A stretch of 64,000 nt of DNA from JBAIYU01 sp036763085 (GCF_036763085.1 NZ_JBAIYU010000031.1:1-64000), one strand, 5' to 3'; shown: positions 1-8,622, counted from the stretch's first letter. Notes: generated by a model from the letters alone, not told the origin. Numbers and translations are program-made.

Positions 1-19
1 ACAATCACGAACGTATTCA

Positions 20-60
20 GCTAAAAACAAAGCTGACGCCACTTGAAAAACGGCGTCAGC
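20..60 (-). terminator. Intrinsic terminator of the repressor gene
   Basis: A perfect 9-bp inverted repeat (arms 32-40 and 52-60, GCTGACGCC type) is followed on the minus strand by a T-rich stretch (complement of 20-31). It lies 135 bp beyond the stop of the minus-strand repressor gene. Confidence 0.6.
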
Positions 61-194
61 ATGCGTAATTTCATATAATCCTGCGACAGGGCTTCTTAAT
101 CGTGTCTATTCGCAAGGGTTCAGTTCAATTTGCTTGGAAGGCTTTTCTCGTTGCGAAGGCAATTACGCTATAGGTTTAGATTCTGGGCGGATAA

Positions 195-845
195 TCACGA
201 ATTATTTTGCCCTAAATACTTTTCTTCAAGTTCATCGCATTTCTCTAAAAGTACATTTAAAAAAGGTTTTTTATATGGAGTTAAATCTGGAGCTAGGACT
301 TTTTGCGGTAAGAGGCCTCTCTCTCTCAAAAACTCTATAGGCGTAAATATGCTGGCTTTTCTAAAATATTTAGGAATTACTATTCGAACGTCAATTGTTT
401 TTGGATTTAAGCTTTCATTTAAAATTTGGCGAGTGCCGAAAATTATTTCTAAGCGAGCTAAGGGCGATTGATATTTGGAAGAATGAAACTTATAAAACTC
501 TAATTTTGCACGACCTATAGCACCCAAAAGTTCTTCTTCGCTGTCAAAAGTAGCAGTATTCCCCAATGCTGCAAGTTTTTCAAGCTCTTCTAAAAGAAAT
601 GCTTCAGCTTTATCAACGAAGTCTTCATATCGTGGATTATCACTTCTACCGGTCAAATAATCCAGTGAAACACCAAAATAATTGGCAATGCGTAAGGAAG
701 CGTCAAAACTAATGTGTTCTTTACCGTTTTCTATACTGCTCAATGAGTTTTTTTTCATATTAACGCTTTTACCGAGCTGTTCTAAGGTTAATTCGCGTGA
801 AGTTCTTAATCCTTTTAGACGAGAAGAAAATAAATCTGAAATCAT
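195..845 (-). CDS. XRE/cI-type transcriptional repressor of the mobile element
   Basis: 216 aa. The N-terminal residues 9-65 form a Cro/CI-type HTH (RLKGLRTSRELTLEQLGKS, then SSIENGK), ending in the common SLDYLTGRSDNP linker. The C-terminal 130 residues match no domain I recognise and show no RecA-type autocleavage Ser/Lys pattern that I can point to. ATG at 845 follows an AAGGGG ribosome binding site. It is transcribed divergently from the excisionase-like gene, with two 19-bp palindromes in between, the classic arrangement of an element's maintenance repressor. The likely role is to hold the excision and mobilization genes silent; this is inferred from position and domain. Confidence 0.85.
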   Translation of the reverse strand: MISDLFSSRLKGLRTSRELTLEQLGKSVNMKKNSLSSIENGKEHISFDASLRIANYFGVSLDYLTGRSDNPRYEDFVDKAEAFLLEELEKLAALGNTATFDSEEELLGAIGRAKLEFYKFHSSKYQSPLARLEIIFGTRQILNESLNPKTIDVRIVIPKYFRKASIFTPIEFLRERGLLPQKVLAPDLTPYKKPFLNVLLEKCDELEEKYLGQNNS

Positions 846-861
846 AAAAAAACCCCTTGAA

Positions 862-920
862 AGTTCTGTTAAGCAGAACTATAATTAAAGCAAGTGGAAC
901 TGGTTCTGCTTAGCAGAACT
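862..920. promoter_or_regulatory. Two operator palindromes for the element repressor
   Basis: Two near-identical 19-bp dyads, 862-880 and 902-920, share the arms TTCTG-N5-CAGAACT (AGTTCTG/CAGAACT and GGTTCTG/CAGAACT). Their centres are 40 bp apart (about four helical turns), between the divergent repressor and excisionase-like genes. Paired dyads of this kind are what a dimeric cI-like repressor binds cooperatively. No experimental link to the 195-845 product exists; the assignment is positional. Confidence 0.7.
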
Positions 921-1008
921 AAAAGAGTAAGGAGAATAATATCTCTATTCTCGACCATTCCATTTAAGTTTAACAGAAAAAATAAAAAAAACAAAGGAGA
1001 GATGGAAA

Positions 1009-1194
1009 ATGGAAACAAAAAGACAGGTTTACGATTTATCGGAAGTGAGAGAATTGGTGTTCAACGGGAAAATTTCTAAAGCATATCTCTATGCGCTTGT
1101 TAAAGAGGAAAAAATTAATGTCTTGAGGTTTGGAAAAAGAATCCTTGTGCCAGCATCCAGCATAGAAAAAATGTTGTCAGAAGGAGTAAAGTAA
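1009..1194 (+). CDS. Excisionase-family helix-turn-helix protein
   Basis: 61 aa, small basic protein with a MerR-like/excisionase winged-helix pattern: LSEVRELVFNGKISKAYLYA followed by a short wing and RFGKRILVPASSIEKML. This is the usual layout of Xis and DNA-binding proteins of Gram-positive integrative elements. The ATG follows AAAGGAGAGATGGAA. First gene rightward of the repressor/operator region and therefore probably repressed by the 195-845 product. It may direct excision together with the 6837 integrase; alternatively it is simply an activator of the mobilization genes. Confidence 0.7.
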   Translation: METKRQVYDLSEVRELVFNGKISKAYLYALVKEEKINVLRFGKRILVPASSIEKMLSEGVK

Positions 1195-1326
1195 ATGGAT
1201 CAACAGAATAGTATTAAAAAAAGATTAACAACTTTTGTAATAGGGAAAAATGGTAAACCCAAAAGAAAACGAAACAAAATACAATATCTGGATGTGTGCG
1301 GAAAAGCCTGCCAGACAACAAGATGA
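1195..1326 (+). CDS. Small basic hypothetical protein, 43 aa
   Basis: ATG at 1195 directly abuts the stop of the excisionase-like gene, with AAGGAG 9 bases upstream, so translation would be coupled. The product is Lys/Arg-rich in its middle (GKNGKPKRKRNK) and I recognise no family. The last codons and the stop at 1324-1326 lie inside the stem of the following terminator, which is unusual and leaves open that this is a truncated or non-functional frame. Confidence 0.4.
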   Translation: MDQQNSIKKRLTTFVIGKNGKPKRKRNKIQYLDVCGKACQTTR

Positions 1327-1360
1327 GAAATCATCTGAGTTGTTGGCAGGCTTTTAATTT
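1302..1360 (+). terminator. Intrinsic terminator after the excisionase-like operon
   Basis: Long stem: arms 1302-1313 and 1344-1355 (AAAAGCCTGCCA type) with an inner perfect stem AGATGA/TCATCT closed by a GAAA tetraloop, ending in TTTTAATTTT. It separates the excisionase-like gene from the downstream winged-helix gene. Confidence 0.8.
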
Positions 1361-1372
1361 TGGTGAATAGTT

Positions 1373-1678
1373 ATGAGCCATCAAACGTTTGAAATTAGGC
1401 GCAAAAACATTAACTGCGTAATTCCGGTTTGGCCGCTCCAAGAATGTCGAAGTCTAAGTTTGGCGGCTAAAGGATTATTATGTTTGCTTCTCTCATTTGC
1501 ACATGGTTGGGAGATTAGAATGTCTGATATAATTTCCCGCTCGAGAAATGGAAGAGACTCAACCAGAAAAGCGGTCCAAGAACTTCTGAAAGCTGGCTAT
1601 TTAGTTAAAGTTTATATTCGAGAGAATGGAAAGTTAGTTGGATCTAAATATATAGTTTACGACCAGCCAAAACAATAG
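1373..1678 (+). CDS. Winged-helix DNA-binding protein (replication/regulatory type)
   Basis: 101 aa. Residues 26-80 (SLSLAAKGLLCLLLSFAHGW, then MSDIISRSRNGRDSTRKAV and ELLKAGYL) fit the winged helix found at the N terminus of phage and plasmid replication proteins and of 'helix-turn-helix domain' proteins in integrative elements. The protein is short and has no DnaD or primase domain after the wing, so it is probably a regulator or an initiator accessory rather than a full replication initiator. ATG at 1373; its ribosome binding site (GGTGAATAGTT) is weak. It lies right after a strong terminator, so it needs its own promoter. Confidence 0.5.
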   Translation: MSHQTFEIRRKNINCVIPVWPLQECRSLSLAAKGLLCLLLSFAHGWEIRMSDIISRSRNGRDSTRKAVQELLKAGYLVKVYIRENGKLVGSKYIVYDQPKQ

Positions 1679-1689
1679 TTCGCCGAGTG

Positions 1690-1929
1690 ACGGACTATCA
1701 GGCGGTCGGGTTTTCAGGCGATATAATTATCTACAATATATATTACTCGATACTTCCTCCCTAGCGGTCGGAAGTATCACACCTGACGCAATTTTGCAAT
1801 TTCTATCTAAAATCTAGCACGGCGTGAGATTTTAGAAGCCGTTTAGCCGCCGTTCTCATTAGTACACTATTGGCCATAATGTAGTAAAATCATGAGTTTT
1901 TAACATCCTTACACTAAAGGGGCGAAAGT
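1690..1929. other. Non-coding region with inverted repeats; candidate oriT
   Basis: About 250 bp without a plausible gene, directly upstream of the MobC-like, coupling-protein and relaxase genes. It contains two perfect 9-bp inverted repeats: GATACTTCC/GGAAGTATC (1749-1778) and CTAAAATCT/AGATTTTAG (1807-1835). Origins of transfer usually lie next to the relaxosome genes and contain such repeats beside the nick site. The nick site itself cannot be placed by eye. Confidence 0.45.
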
Positions 1930-2253
1930 ATGCCAAAAGCAAAAATCAAGAACGAAGAAATAAGAGTATATCTTTCGGTGGCTCAAAAAAACAAGTTAAA
2001 ACGCCTAGCTGAGTTGAGTCAAAAATCATTGTCTGCATATCTGCTAGAAGCAGCTTTTACGGGGTATTCAGATAAAAGCGATGATGATAATGGAACTATT
2101 GGGAAGCGCTTAACCCGGATAATGAAAACCCAATTAGTTATGACTCAACTCATGCTACTAATTGGAGCAGAACAGTTAAAGAGTCAGGATCAAATTATGA
2201 AGTATTATCAGGAATGCGTAGAAGATGCTGATAATAGATTTGGGAGGGAATAA
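1930..2253 (+). CDS. MobC-like ribbon-helix-helix mobilization protein
   Basis: 107 aa. The N-terminal segment KNEEIRVYLSVAQKNKLKRL, then AELSQKSLSAYLLEAAF, has the beta-strand/helix/helix pattern of RHH proteins in the MobC/relaxosome accessory group. The C-terminal half is helical (MKTQLVMTQLMLLIGAEQ). ATG at 1930 follows GGGGCGAAAGT. Its stop at 2251-2253 is one base from the coupling-protein start, so the genes are probably co-translated. Expected role: bind oriT next to the nick site and recruit the MobF relaxase encoded downstream. Confidence 0.6.
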   Translation: MPKAKIKNEEIRVYLSVAQKNKLKRLAELSQKSLSAYLLEAAFTGYSDKSDDDNGTIGKRLTRIMKTQLVMTQLMLLIGAEQLKSQDQIMKYYQECVEDADNRFGRE

Positions 2254-2254
2254 C

Positions 2255-4093
2255 ATGAAGGGATACCAGACCCACGAAAGCTTTCTTTCGGATATAAAAA
2301 TGTACGGCAAGCTGTTTTCACGCGCTTTTCTAGTTGGTTTAGTAATGCAGATATTGCTTATGGGGTATGTAATCCATGATGTCGTTGGAAGGTTAGATGA
2401 TACATATATAACTGGGACAAACATAAAAATACCGCTTTCGGTTGCTTTCAAATACTATACTGGATTTTCGGGAGTTTTTTCTAAAAACATTAAAATTGAA
2501 AGTGAGCTATTACCTTATTCTAAAGGGTGGACTGAACTACCATTACAATACTATCGCGGTGTTGCTGACTATGTAAGTGATAATACATATGCATATTACC
2601 GAAATGATGTAATTCAAAAAGCCGAATTGTCATTTACCTGCTATGCATTTTCAATTTTATATATTTCCATATTCATATCAACGGCAAAGAGCAAGAGGGA
2701 GGAGCGGTTTATCAGAGGTACAACGATTATGCCTCTTTCATATTTAAACAAAAAATTATCACGCGAGGCGGAGAAAAATCCCTTAAGCGTTCTCAAAATT
2801 GATGAGACAGTTTTACCTTTTGAAATGGAGTCGAAACATATATTAATTTTAGGAACTAGTGGTAGTGGGAAGGGCGTTTTATTAAATCAGTTAATAGCTC
2901 AAATTAATGCGCGAACAAAAGCCCATAGGCGTAAAGATAAGTGTATCTTTTATGATTTAAAAGGTGAATTTGTGTCCAAGCAGTTTCAATCTAAAGATCT
3001 TATTTTCTCTCCATTCGACTCCCGTTCTTTAAAGTGGAACATATTTAATGAACTCGAAATACAGCCAGATTATGATGTGTTATCGAGAAGTATATTTGCT
3101 ACTTCAGAGGCAAAAGACAGTTATTGGTATAACTGCGCTGCAGACGTATTTAGAACTGGGTTAATTTATTTAAAACTAAATGGGACAATATCGAACGCTG
3201 ATTTATGGAACTTTTTCTCACAGCCTTTAGCAAACATCCAAGCAGCCTTCAAAACTTTGCCTATAAGTGAACAGGGAGCACTAAAGCACATCGATAAATC
3301 GGACAGCCCTGCATCTGCTTCCATTATTTCAATCCTACAAGAGCGTATCCAGTTTTTTAGATACCTAGTCGATCTTGATGGCGCTTTTTCATTTAGAAAA
3401 TATATACGAGAGGATCAAGAAATTCTACAAAATTTATTTATCTTGAATATTGAGCAGTATTCAAGTATTTTTAGACCGCTAATGACATTGGTCATTGACA
3501 TGATGTGCCGAGAAGTTTTATCGATGCCTGATAAGCTGGACAGACGAATCTTCTTTATTATTGATGAGCTTGGCACCTTGAACCGTATGGATTCTATCAT
3601 CAAACTGGAGACTGTAGGGCGATCAAAGGGAGCTTGCCTAATATGTGCAAATCAGGATTTAGGCAGAATAGAGGAGCAGTACGGACGTGCAAATCTAAAA
3701 TCGTTCTATAACAACTTTAATACGACTTTTACATTTCGGATTCGAGAGCCAGAGACTGCGGAGTTTTTATCAAAAGCAATCGGAGAACAGCAAACAGTAA
3801 AAACATCCTACTCGCAACAAATGAGTCCGGGAGAAATGGGTGATCGTAAGAGTATCAATGAACAAGAAAAAACAGAAAGAGCCTTTCTGCCTACAGAATT
3901 TCAGTCATTAGCGGATCTGCATGCATTAATGAATATTGCGGGGTTCGGAATCGCGAAAATCGAGATACCCCCCATCTTTTATCGTGAACGGCAAAACAGT
4001 TTTATTATGAGGAATTTTGACGATTTTACCACTAGGTTAGGACCCCAAGTCTCGGTTACGTCTAAAGAAGATTATGCAAGGCTCAAAATATAG
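2255..4093 (+). CDS. VirD4/TraD-type IV coupling protein
   Basis: 612 aa. Two predicted N-terminal membrane segments (about residues 24-42 and 126-143) with an extracytoplasmic loop of some 80 residues, then a VirD4/TraD-like ATPase: Walker A GTSGSGKG at 200-207, Walker B RIFFIIDELGTL, and the typical NQDLGRIEEQYG segment. ATG at 2255 with GGGAGGG upstream; the longer frame from 2225 would overlap the MobC-like gene and is rejected. It would link the relaxase-DNA complex to a type IV secretion channel. It overlaps nothing but ends 10 bp before the relaxase start. With no channel genes nearby, it presumably docks to a helper conjugation system. Confidence 0.9.
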   Translation: MKGYQTHESFLSDIKMYGKLFSRAFLVGLVMQILLMGYVIHDVVGRLDDTYITGTNIKIPLSVAFKYYTGFSGVFSKNIKIESELLPYSKGWTELPLQYYRGVADYVSDNTYAYYRNDVIQKAELSFTCYAFSILYISIFISTAKSKREERFIRGTTIMPLSYLNKKLSREAEKNPLSVLKIDETVLPFEMESKHILILGTSGSGKGVLLNQLIAQINARTKAHRRKDKCIFYDLKGEFVSKQFQSKDLIFSPFDSRSLKWNIFNELEIQPDYDVLSRSIFATSEAKDSYWYNCAADVFRTGLIYLKLNGTISNADLWNFFSQPLANIQAAFKTLPISEQGALKHIDKSDSPASASIISILQERIQFFRYLVDLDGAFSFRKYIREDQEILQNLFILNIEQYSSIFRPLMTLVIDMMCREVLSMPDKLDRRIFFIIDELGTLNRMDSIIKLETVGRSKGACLICANQDLGRIEEQYGRANLKSFYNNFNTTFTFRIREPETAEFLSKAIGEQQTVKTSYSQQMSPGEMGDRKSINEQEKTERAFLPTEFQSLADLHALMNIAGFGIAKIEIPPIFYRERQNSFIMRNFDDFTTRLGPQVSVTSKEDYARLKI

Positions 4094-4103
4094 GGCAGCA
4101 GTT

Positions 4104-6623
4104 ATGTTATCAATCAGTAATGTGGGAGCGACTCAAGCCGGTTCTTATTATCAGAAAGACGGATATTATGCTCGAATGGGTGATGATGATCGATGGCAAG
4201 GAATGTTAAAGGAAGAATTACAGTTAACAGATTCGCTGGTTAAGGAAGATTTTAACCATTTTGTTTGTGAGCATAAAGAACGAGCAGGTATTGATCTTTG
4301 TTTTAGTGCACCGAAAAGTGTTTCATTGGCGATGGTTCTCCATGAGAACTATCGCCAAGATATGATTGATGCACATAACTTTGCAGTTCAAAAAACCCTA
4401 ACAAAGATTGAACAAAAGGAGATCGGAACAAGGGTAACAAGAAACGGAAACACTCAACATATAAAAACGGGTAATATGATTGTCGGTTGTTTCAACCACT
4501 ATGTCAGTAGAAACTCTGATCCTCAGCTCCATACCCATGCAGTGATTCTAAATAAAACAAGATATGACGAAAAATATTATGCGATAGATAATCCCGACTT
4601 ATATAAAAATAAAATCCTATACGGGCAGATCTATCGCAACATATTAGCTGGAGAGTTACTGCAAAGAGGATATGAGGTCGATGTAACTGATTCGGAGAAA
4701 GGATTTTTTGATCTGAAAGGCGTTCCACAAGAAGTAATTGCTCAGTTTAGTACTCGTCGAGAAGAAATTGTTCAGAAAATGAAAGAATGGGGTAATCATA
4801 CCCCGGAAGCAGCTAGTAAAGCCGCAATTATGACTCGTAAGGCCAAAGAACATAAAAATATAGTGATGTTAAGTCAATCATGGAGGGAAACACTTAGTGA
4901 AATGGGTGTCAGCTCAATTGAGAAGTCAGATCAATCAATTCAGGTCAATTTAGAGCAAAAGGAACAGGTCTTTCTGGAGGCAATTGATAGAATATCAAAT
5001 AAAAACTTTGCGTTTAGTGATAAAGATATGAAAAAAGCAGCCTTAGCGGCTGGTGTGGGAACTGCGATATCAGAAGAAGATTATGAATTACTTCTACAAA
5101 AAGCGAGTAGTAAAATCGTTTCCCTTGAGACGATAAAGGGTGAAACATATTACACTACTCCTAAAAATTTGCGAATTGAAAAGGAAATTTTCCAAGAGGT
5201 TATCAGTGGTAAAAATACTATAAACGCAATACCAACCACAGAGGCTGATAGTTATTTAAATAAATTACTAAAGGCGGATCAAACATCGCTATCGGAACAG
5301 CAACGGCAGGCTGTTATACATATTGCTGCCAGTAAAGATCAGTACATTGCAGTACAAGGATTAGCGGGAACTGGGAAGACCCATATGCTGAATTATGCAC
5401 GTGAGGTGCTGGAATGTAGCGGGTATATTGTCAAAGGCGCATGCTTCACTGGTAAGGCCTCTCAAGGACTTGAAACCGATGCGCAAATACCAAGTAAGAC
5501 CATTCATGCTTTTTTAAATCAATTAGAAAAAGAGGCAGGACAGCAGAAAACGGATATAGATAAGCCAATCAAAGCGGAATGGGATTTTAGTGGTCTAAGG
5601 CCAGGTAATACAAAAGAAGCTTGGATTGTTGATGAGGCGAGTATGGTTGATAATAATACTATGAGAGCCATCATGGAAGCTGCAAAAATCAAACAGGCAA
5701 AAGTAATTTTGGTGGGGGATCGGCAGCAGCTTTTACCAGTCGGTATAGGAAATGCGTTTTCAGTACTAACTGAAAAGAAAAAGATCAATACTGTGACTCT
5801 TGACGAAATACGTAGACAGGAGAATCCAGAATTGCTGCGAGCTGTGAAAGAGGCTGTTCATGGTGATTTAAGTAAATCATTAAAGCTTCTTGAAAAAGAT
5901 ATAAAAGTAATTAAAAAACGGTCTGCCCGTATAAAAGCAATAGTAAGTGATTATACCAGACTATCTCCAGAAGAGCAGAAAAATACGGTTATTCTTACTG
6001 CTGCAAACAAGGATCGTAAGGAAATCAACAAAGCTGTTAGAGATGAATTAGTGAAGATGGGGAATTTGGTACTCGGTAGAGAGTATTCTGTTACGGATGC
6101 GGCAGACAATGTTGAGAAGCGAGCGTTTTCAACTGGGGATAAAGTGATCTTCTTGCAAAATGACTATAAATTAGGAGTTAGAAATGGTCAGGCTGGTGTT
6201 ATAAAAGCTATGGGAATCAATTCTGTAGTAGTTCAATCCGGCGAGAAACCGATAACCGTACATTTTGAACAATATAGCAAGCTTGACTACGGTTATGCGA
6301 TGACTGCCCATAAAGCTCAAGGGATTACAGTGGATAGAGCTTTCATTAATTTAGACTCGAGTCAAAATAATCTTAATAATCGTAACGCGTACTATGTGGA
6401 TATCTCAAGAGCTCGACATGAAGTAAAAATATATGTCGATGATAGTACAAAAATTGAAAAGCAAGTCCAAAACTTCGCTAATAAACTTAGTTCGGTAAAT
6501 TTTTCAAGAGTAAGCTCTAAAGAGAAAAAATTACATGCTAATGAGTTTGACCATTTTAAGCAAATACAAAGGATTCCGAGAGTTAAACGAGATTTAGTAA
6601 ACGAATTGCGATTTAGTAGGTAA
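4104..6623 (+). CDS. MobF-family (TrwC/TraI) conjugative relaxase-helicase
   Basis: 839 aa. The start at 4104 gives MLSISNVGATQAGSYY, the canonical TrwC N terminus with paired tyrosines (Y15/Y16 and Y21/Y22) that attack the nick site. The HUH metal-binding histidines are in QLHTHAV near residue 142. After about residue 390 a RecD2-like helicase follows: GLAGTGKT at about 420, DEASMVD at about 511, GDRQQLLP, and a C-terminal FAYGYAMTAHKAQG-like motif (YGYAMTAHKAQG). The protein would nick oriT, stay covalently on the 5' end and unwind the strand. It is somewhat shorter than TrwC of Gram-negative plasmids (about 966 aa). Confidence 0.93.
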   Translation: MLSISNVGATQAGSYYQKDGYYARMGDDDRWQGMLKEELQLTDSLVKEDFNHFVCEHKERAGIDLCFSAPKSVSLAMVLHENYRQDMIDAHNFAVQKTLTKIEQKEIGTRVTRNGNTQHIKTGNMIVGCFNHYVSRNSDPQLHTHAVILNKTRYDEKYYAIDNPDLYKNKILYGQIYRNILAGELLQRGYEVDVTDSEKGFFDLKGVPQEVIAQFSTRREEIVQKMKEWGNHTPEAASKAAIMTRKAKEHKNIVMLSQSWRETLSEMGVSSIEKSDQSIQVNLEQKEQVFLEAIDRISNKNFAFSDKDMKKAALAAGVGTAISEEDYELLLQKASSKIVSLETIKGETYYTTPKNLRIEKEIFQEVISGKNTINAIPTTEADSYLNKLLKADQTSLSEQQRQAVIHIAASKDQYIAVQGLAGTGKTHMLNYAREVLECSGYIVKGACFTGKASQGLETDAQIPSKTIHAFLNQLEKEAGQQKTDIDKPIKAEWDFSGLRPGNTKEAWIVDEASMVDNNTMRAIMEAAKIKQAKVILVGDRQQLLPVGIGNAFSVLTEKKKINTVTLDEIRRQENPELLRAVKEAVHGDLSKSLKLLEKDIKVIKKRSARIKAIVSDYTRLSPEEQKNTVILTAANKDRKEINKAVRDELVKMGNLVLGREYSVTDAADNVEKRAFSTGDKVIFLQNDYKLGVRNGQAGVIKAMGINSVVVQSGEKPITVHFEQYSKLDYGYAMTAHKAQGITVDRAFINLDSSQNNLNNRNAYYVDISRARHEVKIYVDDSTKIEKQVQNFANKLSSVNFSRVSSKEKKLHANEFDHFKQIQRIPRVKRDLVNELRFSR

Positions 6624-6836
6624 CAATTAAAAAGTTTTTTTTGCTAGCTCGATGATACCACAGGTGCTTGCTTCGGCAAGGGCTTTCGCGGCATAACAGG
6701 AACCCCCTCCGGGCCTCCCCCTATTATTCCACGATCCCTTGACTGTGCTCCGCGCCTGTGTTGCTTTTGGGCCAAGCAAAAAAACTGCTGCAGGCTTAAT
6801 TTAGCTATTGGCTGCATGCAAACGGAGGTGTTAAGC
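6624..6836. other. GC-rich intergenic region between relaxase and integrase
   Basis: About 210 bp that is clearly richer in G+C than its surroundings, especially 6690-6770 with C-runs. It contains a short stem with a UUCG-type tetraloop (CTTGC-TTCG-GCAAG, 6667-6680) and no convincing reading frame. Possible roles: integrase promoter control or an arm-binding site for the recombinase. I cannot assign one. Confidence 0.35.
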
Positions 6837-8072
6837 TTGCCGAAAAAGCGAGCTTTTGGTGAGGGGACGATTTATGAAAATAAAAAGCGTAACCGATGGG
6901 AGGGACAATTTACTTACATTGATCCTTCAACTGGTGAAACAAAAAGAAAACTTTTGACTGGGAAGACCCAAAAAGAAGTATCCAAAAGGGGGAAGAAGTT
7001 TCTACAAGATAACGAAGATGGCTTATTGCCGAATGTAGATAAAATAACATTAGGGGGGTGGCTTGAGAGTTGGTTGACAGACTATATAAAACCTAATGTC
7101 CGTATAAAGTCTTTTGAGAAATATCAGTCCTGCCTGAATAGTTACATACAGCCGAGGCTTGGTCATATTAGCATCGCAAAAATTAAGGCGCCCGACGTGC
7201 AAAAGGTACTCAATGATTTATTATTGAATGGAGGCAGAGAAGGAACTGGGCTATCTACTTCTACAGTACGAGCTACAAGACGTTACCTCAGTATGGCATT
7301 AGATAAAGCCATACAGGTTGGTGTTCTTTCAAGGAATGTAGTTAAGGCAACTACACCTCCACGCTTAGTAAAGGATGAGATAAAACCATTTACGGAAGAA
7401 CAGGCAAATAAACTGATTGCCGTTGCCAGAGAGGGGGAGTATTTTTATTTTGGTGTAAAGCAGCGAAAGAAAAATACTCCCGATCATGAGTATCATAAGG
7501 CAATGGCATATATGGTAGTTTCAGTTGCTTTGTCAACGGGTATGAGATTAGGTGAAGTATTTGGATTAAAGTGGAGCGATATAAACTTCGTAACAAAAAC
7601 TATTTACGTACAAAGAGCCTTGGTGTCTTCAAATACAAAAGGTATGATTTTTGAAGATCCTAAAACGAAAGGATCACGGCGAAAAATTCCGGTTATGGAT
7701 CAAGTGATAAATGCCCTAGAAAAATATCAAAATAAACAGGCTTGTTATGCTAACTTACTCGGAGACAAGTTTGAAAATCAGTATAAGCTATTATTTACAA
7801 ACACATGGGGTAAGCCTGTCGATACATCTAATTTCACTACAAGATACTTTAAGAAAATGTTGGCGCAGGCCGAACTGGATACAAAATTCAGTTTTCATGA
7901 CTTACGACATACTCATGCTACACTTTTATTACGTCAGGGTGTGAATATAAAGGTTATTTCAGAACGATTAGGACACAGTACTATAAACATGACATTAGAT
8001 ACGTACAGTCACTTAATGCCTGATATGCAGGGAACGGCCGTATCAGCACTGGAAAAAATGTTTAAACTCTAA
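6837..8072 (+). CDS. int: Tyrosine recombinase / site-specific integrase
   Basis: 411 aa from TTG at 6837, chosen because GGAGGTG lies 6 bases upstream; an ATG at 6816 has no such site. Domains in order: AP2-like arm-binding N-terminal segment (residues 1-55, RAFGEGTIYENKKRNRWEGQ), SAM-like core-binding domain (about 60-165), catalytic domain with Arg in STGMRLGEVFGLKW, HDLRHTHAT (H-x-x-R) and the nucleophile Tyr in TLDTYSHL. It belongs with Tn916/ICEBs1/phage-type integrases. Probable substrate: the 3' end of tRNA-Gly(CCC), a copy of which lies at 13049-13093. It is followed by cargo rather than by the attachment site. Confidence 0.93.
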   Translation: MPKKRAFGEGTIYENKKRNRWEGQFTYIDPSTGETKRKLLTGKTQKEVSKRGKKFLQDNEDGLLPNVDKITLGGWLESWLTDYIKPNVRIKSFEKYQSCLNSYIQPRLGHISIAKIKAPDVQKVLNDLLLNGGREGTGLSTSTVRATRRYLSMALDKAIQVGVLSRNVVKATTPPRLVKDEIKPFTEEQANKLIAVAREGEYFYFGVKQRKKNTPDHEYHKAMAYMVVSVALSTGMRLGEVFGLKWSDINFVTKTIYVQRALVSSNTKGMIFEDPKTKGSRRKIPVMDQVINALEKYQNKQACYANLLGDKFENQYKLLFTNTWGKPVDTSNFTTRYFKKMLAQAELDTKFSFHDLRHTHATLLLRQGVNIKVISERLGHSTINMTLDTYSHLMPDMQGTAVSALEKMFKL

Positions 8073-8141
8073 TTTACTCAGCAAATTTTGTAAAAAAAGT
8101 GGTATAATGGAAATAAAAGTTGTCTATGTGAGGTGATTGTA

Positions 8142-8555
8142 TTGGCTAAAACATATAATATATTTATAAGCCATTCCTGGGCATACAGTGATGCGTATGA
8201 AAAGCTTATGGATTTGTTAAAGAGTGACGATAGCTTCTCTTTTAAAGATTATTCTGTACCGAAAAATGATCCTATCCATAACGCAGCAAACGATCGGCAA
8301 CTAAGAGAAGCCATAAAAAGTCAAATGAGTAGTTGTAGCGTAATACTTATTCTGGCTGGTGTGTATGCTACATATAGCAAATGGATTAACGAAGAGATAA
8401 GTCTTGCGCAAAATGGCTTTAATAGTAAAAAGGCTATAATTGCTATAGAACCATGGGGTGCTGAGCGTACATCTAAAGTAGTCAAGGATAATGCTAATGT
8501 TGTTGTAAAATGGCAAACATCTTCAGTGATAAACGCTGTAAAGCAGTTGGGTTGA
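8142..8555 (+). CDS. TIR-like (MTH538/ThsB-type) domain protein
   Basis: 137 aa, a single-domain TIR-like protein. It opens with YNIFISHSWAYSDAYEKL, the beta-A/alpha-A pattern of TIR/ThsB-like folds, has DYSVPKNDPI and a central strand SSCSVILILAG, and W81-I-N-E-E85 where TIR enzymes place their catalytic glutamate. TTG at 8142 is preferred because AGGTG lies 6 bases upstream. An extended -10 element (TGGTATAAT, 8100-8108) lies 33 bp upstream, giving the gene its own promoter. ThsB-like TIRs make ADP-ribose signal molecules on phage infection; whether this one does is inference. The next gene also starts with a TIR-like domain. Confidence 0.7.
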   Translation: MAKTYNIFISHSWAYSDAYEKLMDLLKSDDSFSFKDYSVPKNDPIHNAANDRQLREAIKSQMSSCSVILILAGVYATYSKWINEEISLAQNGFNSKKAIIAIEPWGAERTSKVVKDNANVVVKWQTSSVINAVKQLG

Positions 8556-8576
8556 AATTTGGGAAACATTCCACAT

Positions 8577-8622
8577 AAAAGCTCCTGTTTAGTTCAATTT
8601 TGAACTGGCAGGAGCTTTTTTA
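8577..8622 (+). terminator. Intrinsic terminator after the TIR gene
   Basis: Stem AAAAGCTCCTG (8577-8587) with CAGGAGCTTTT (8609-), an inner stem AGTTCA/TGAACT, and a run of seven T. It makes the TIR gene monocistronic and separates it from the following TIR-membrane gene. Confidence 0.85.

Noticed and set aside
1373..1678. Full plasmid-type replication initiator
   Set aside because: Only a winged helix of about 60 residues is present; no DnaD, primase or Rep catalytic domain follows.
1..8072. Self-transmissible conjugative element (ICE)
   Set aside because: Coupling protein and relaxase are present but no VirB4, VirB6 or other mating-pore genes; classed as mobilizable.
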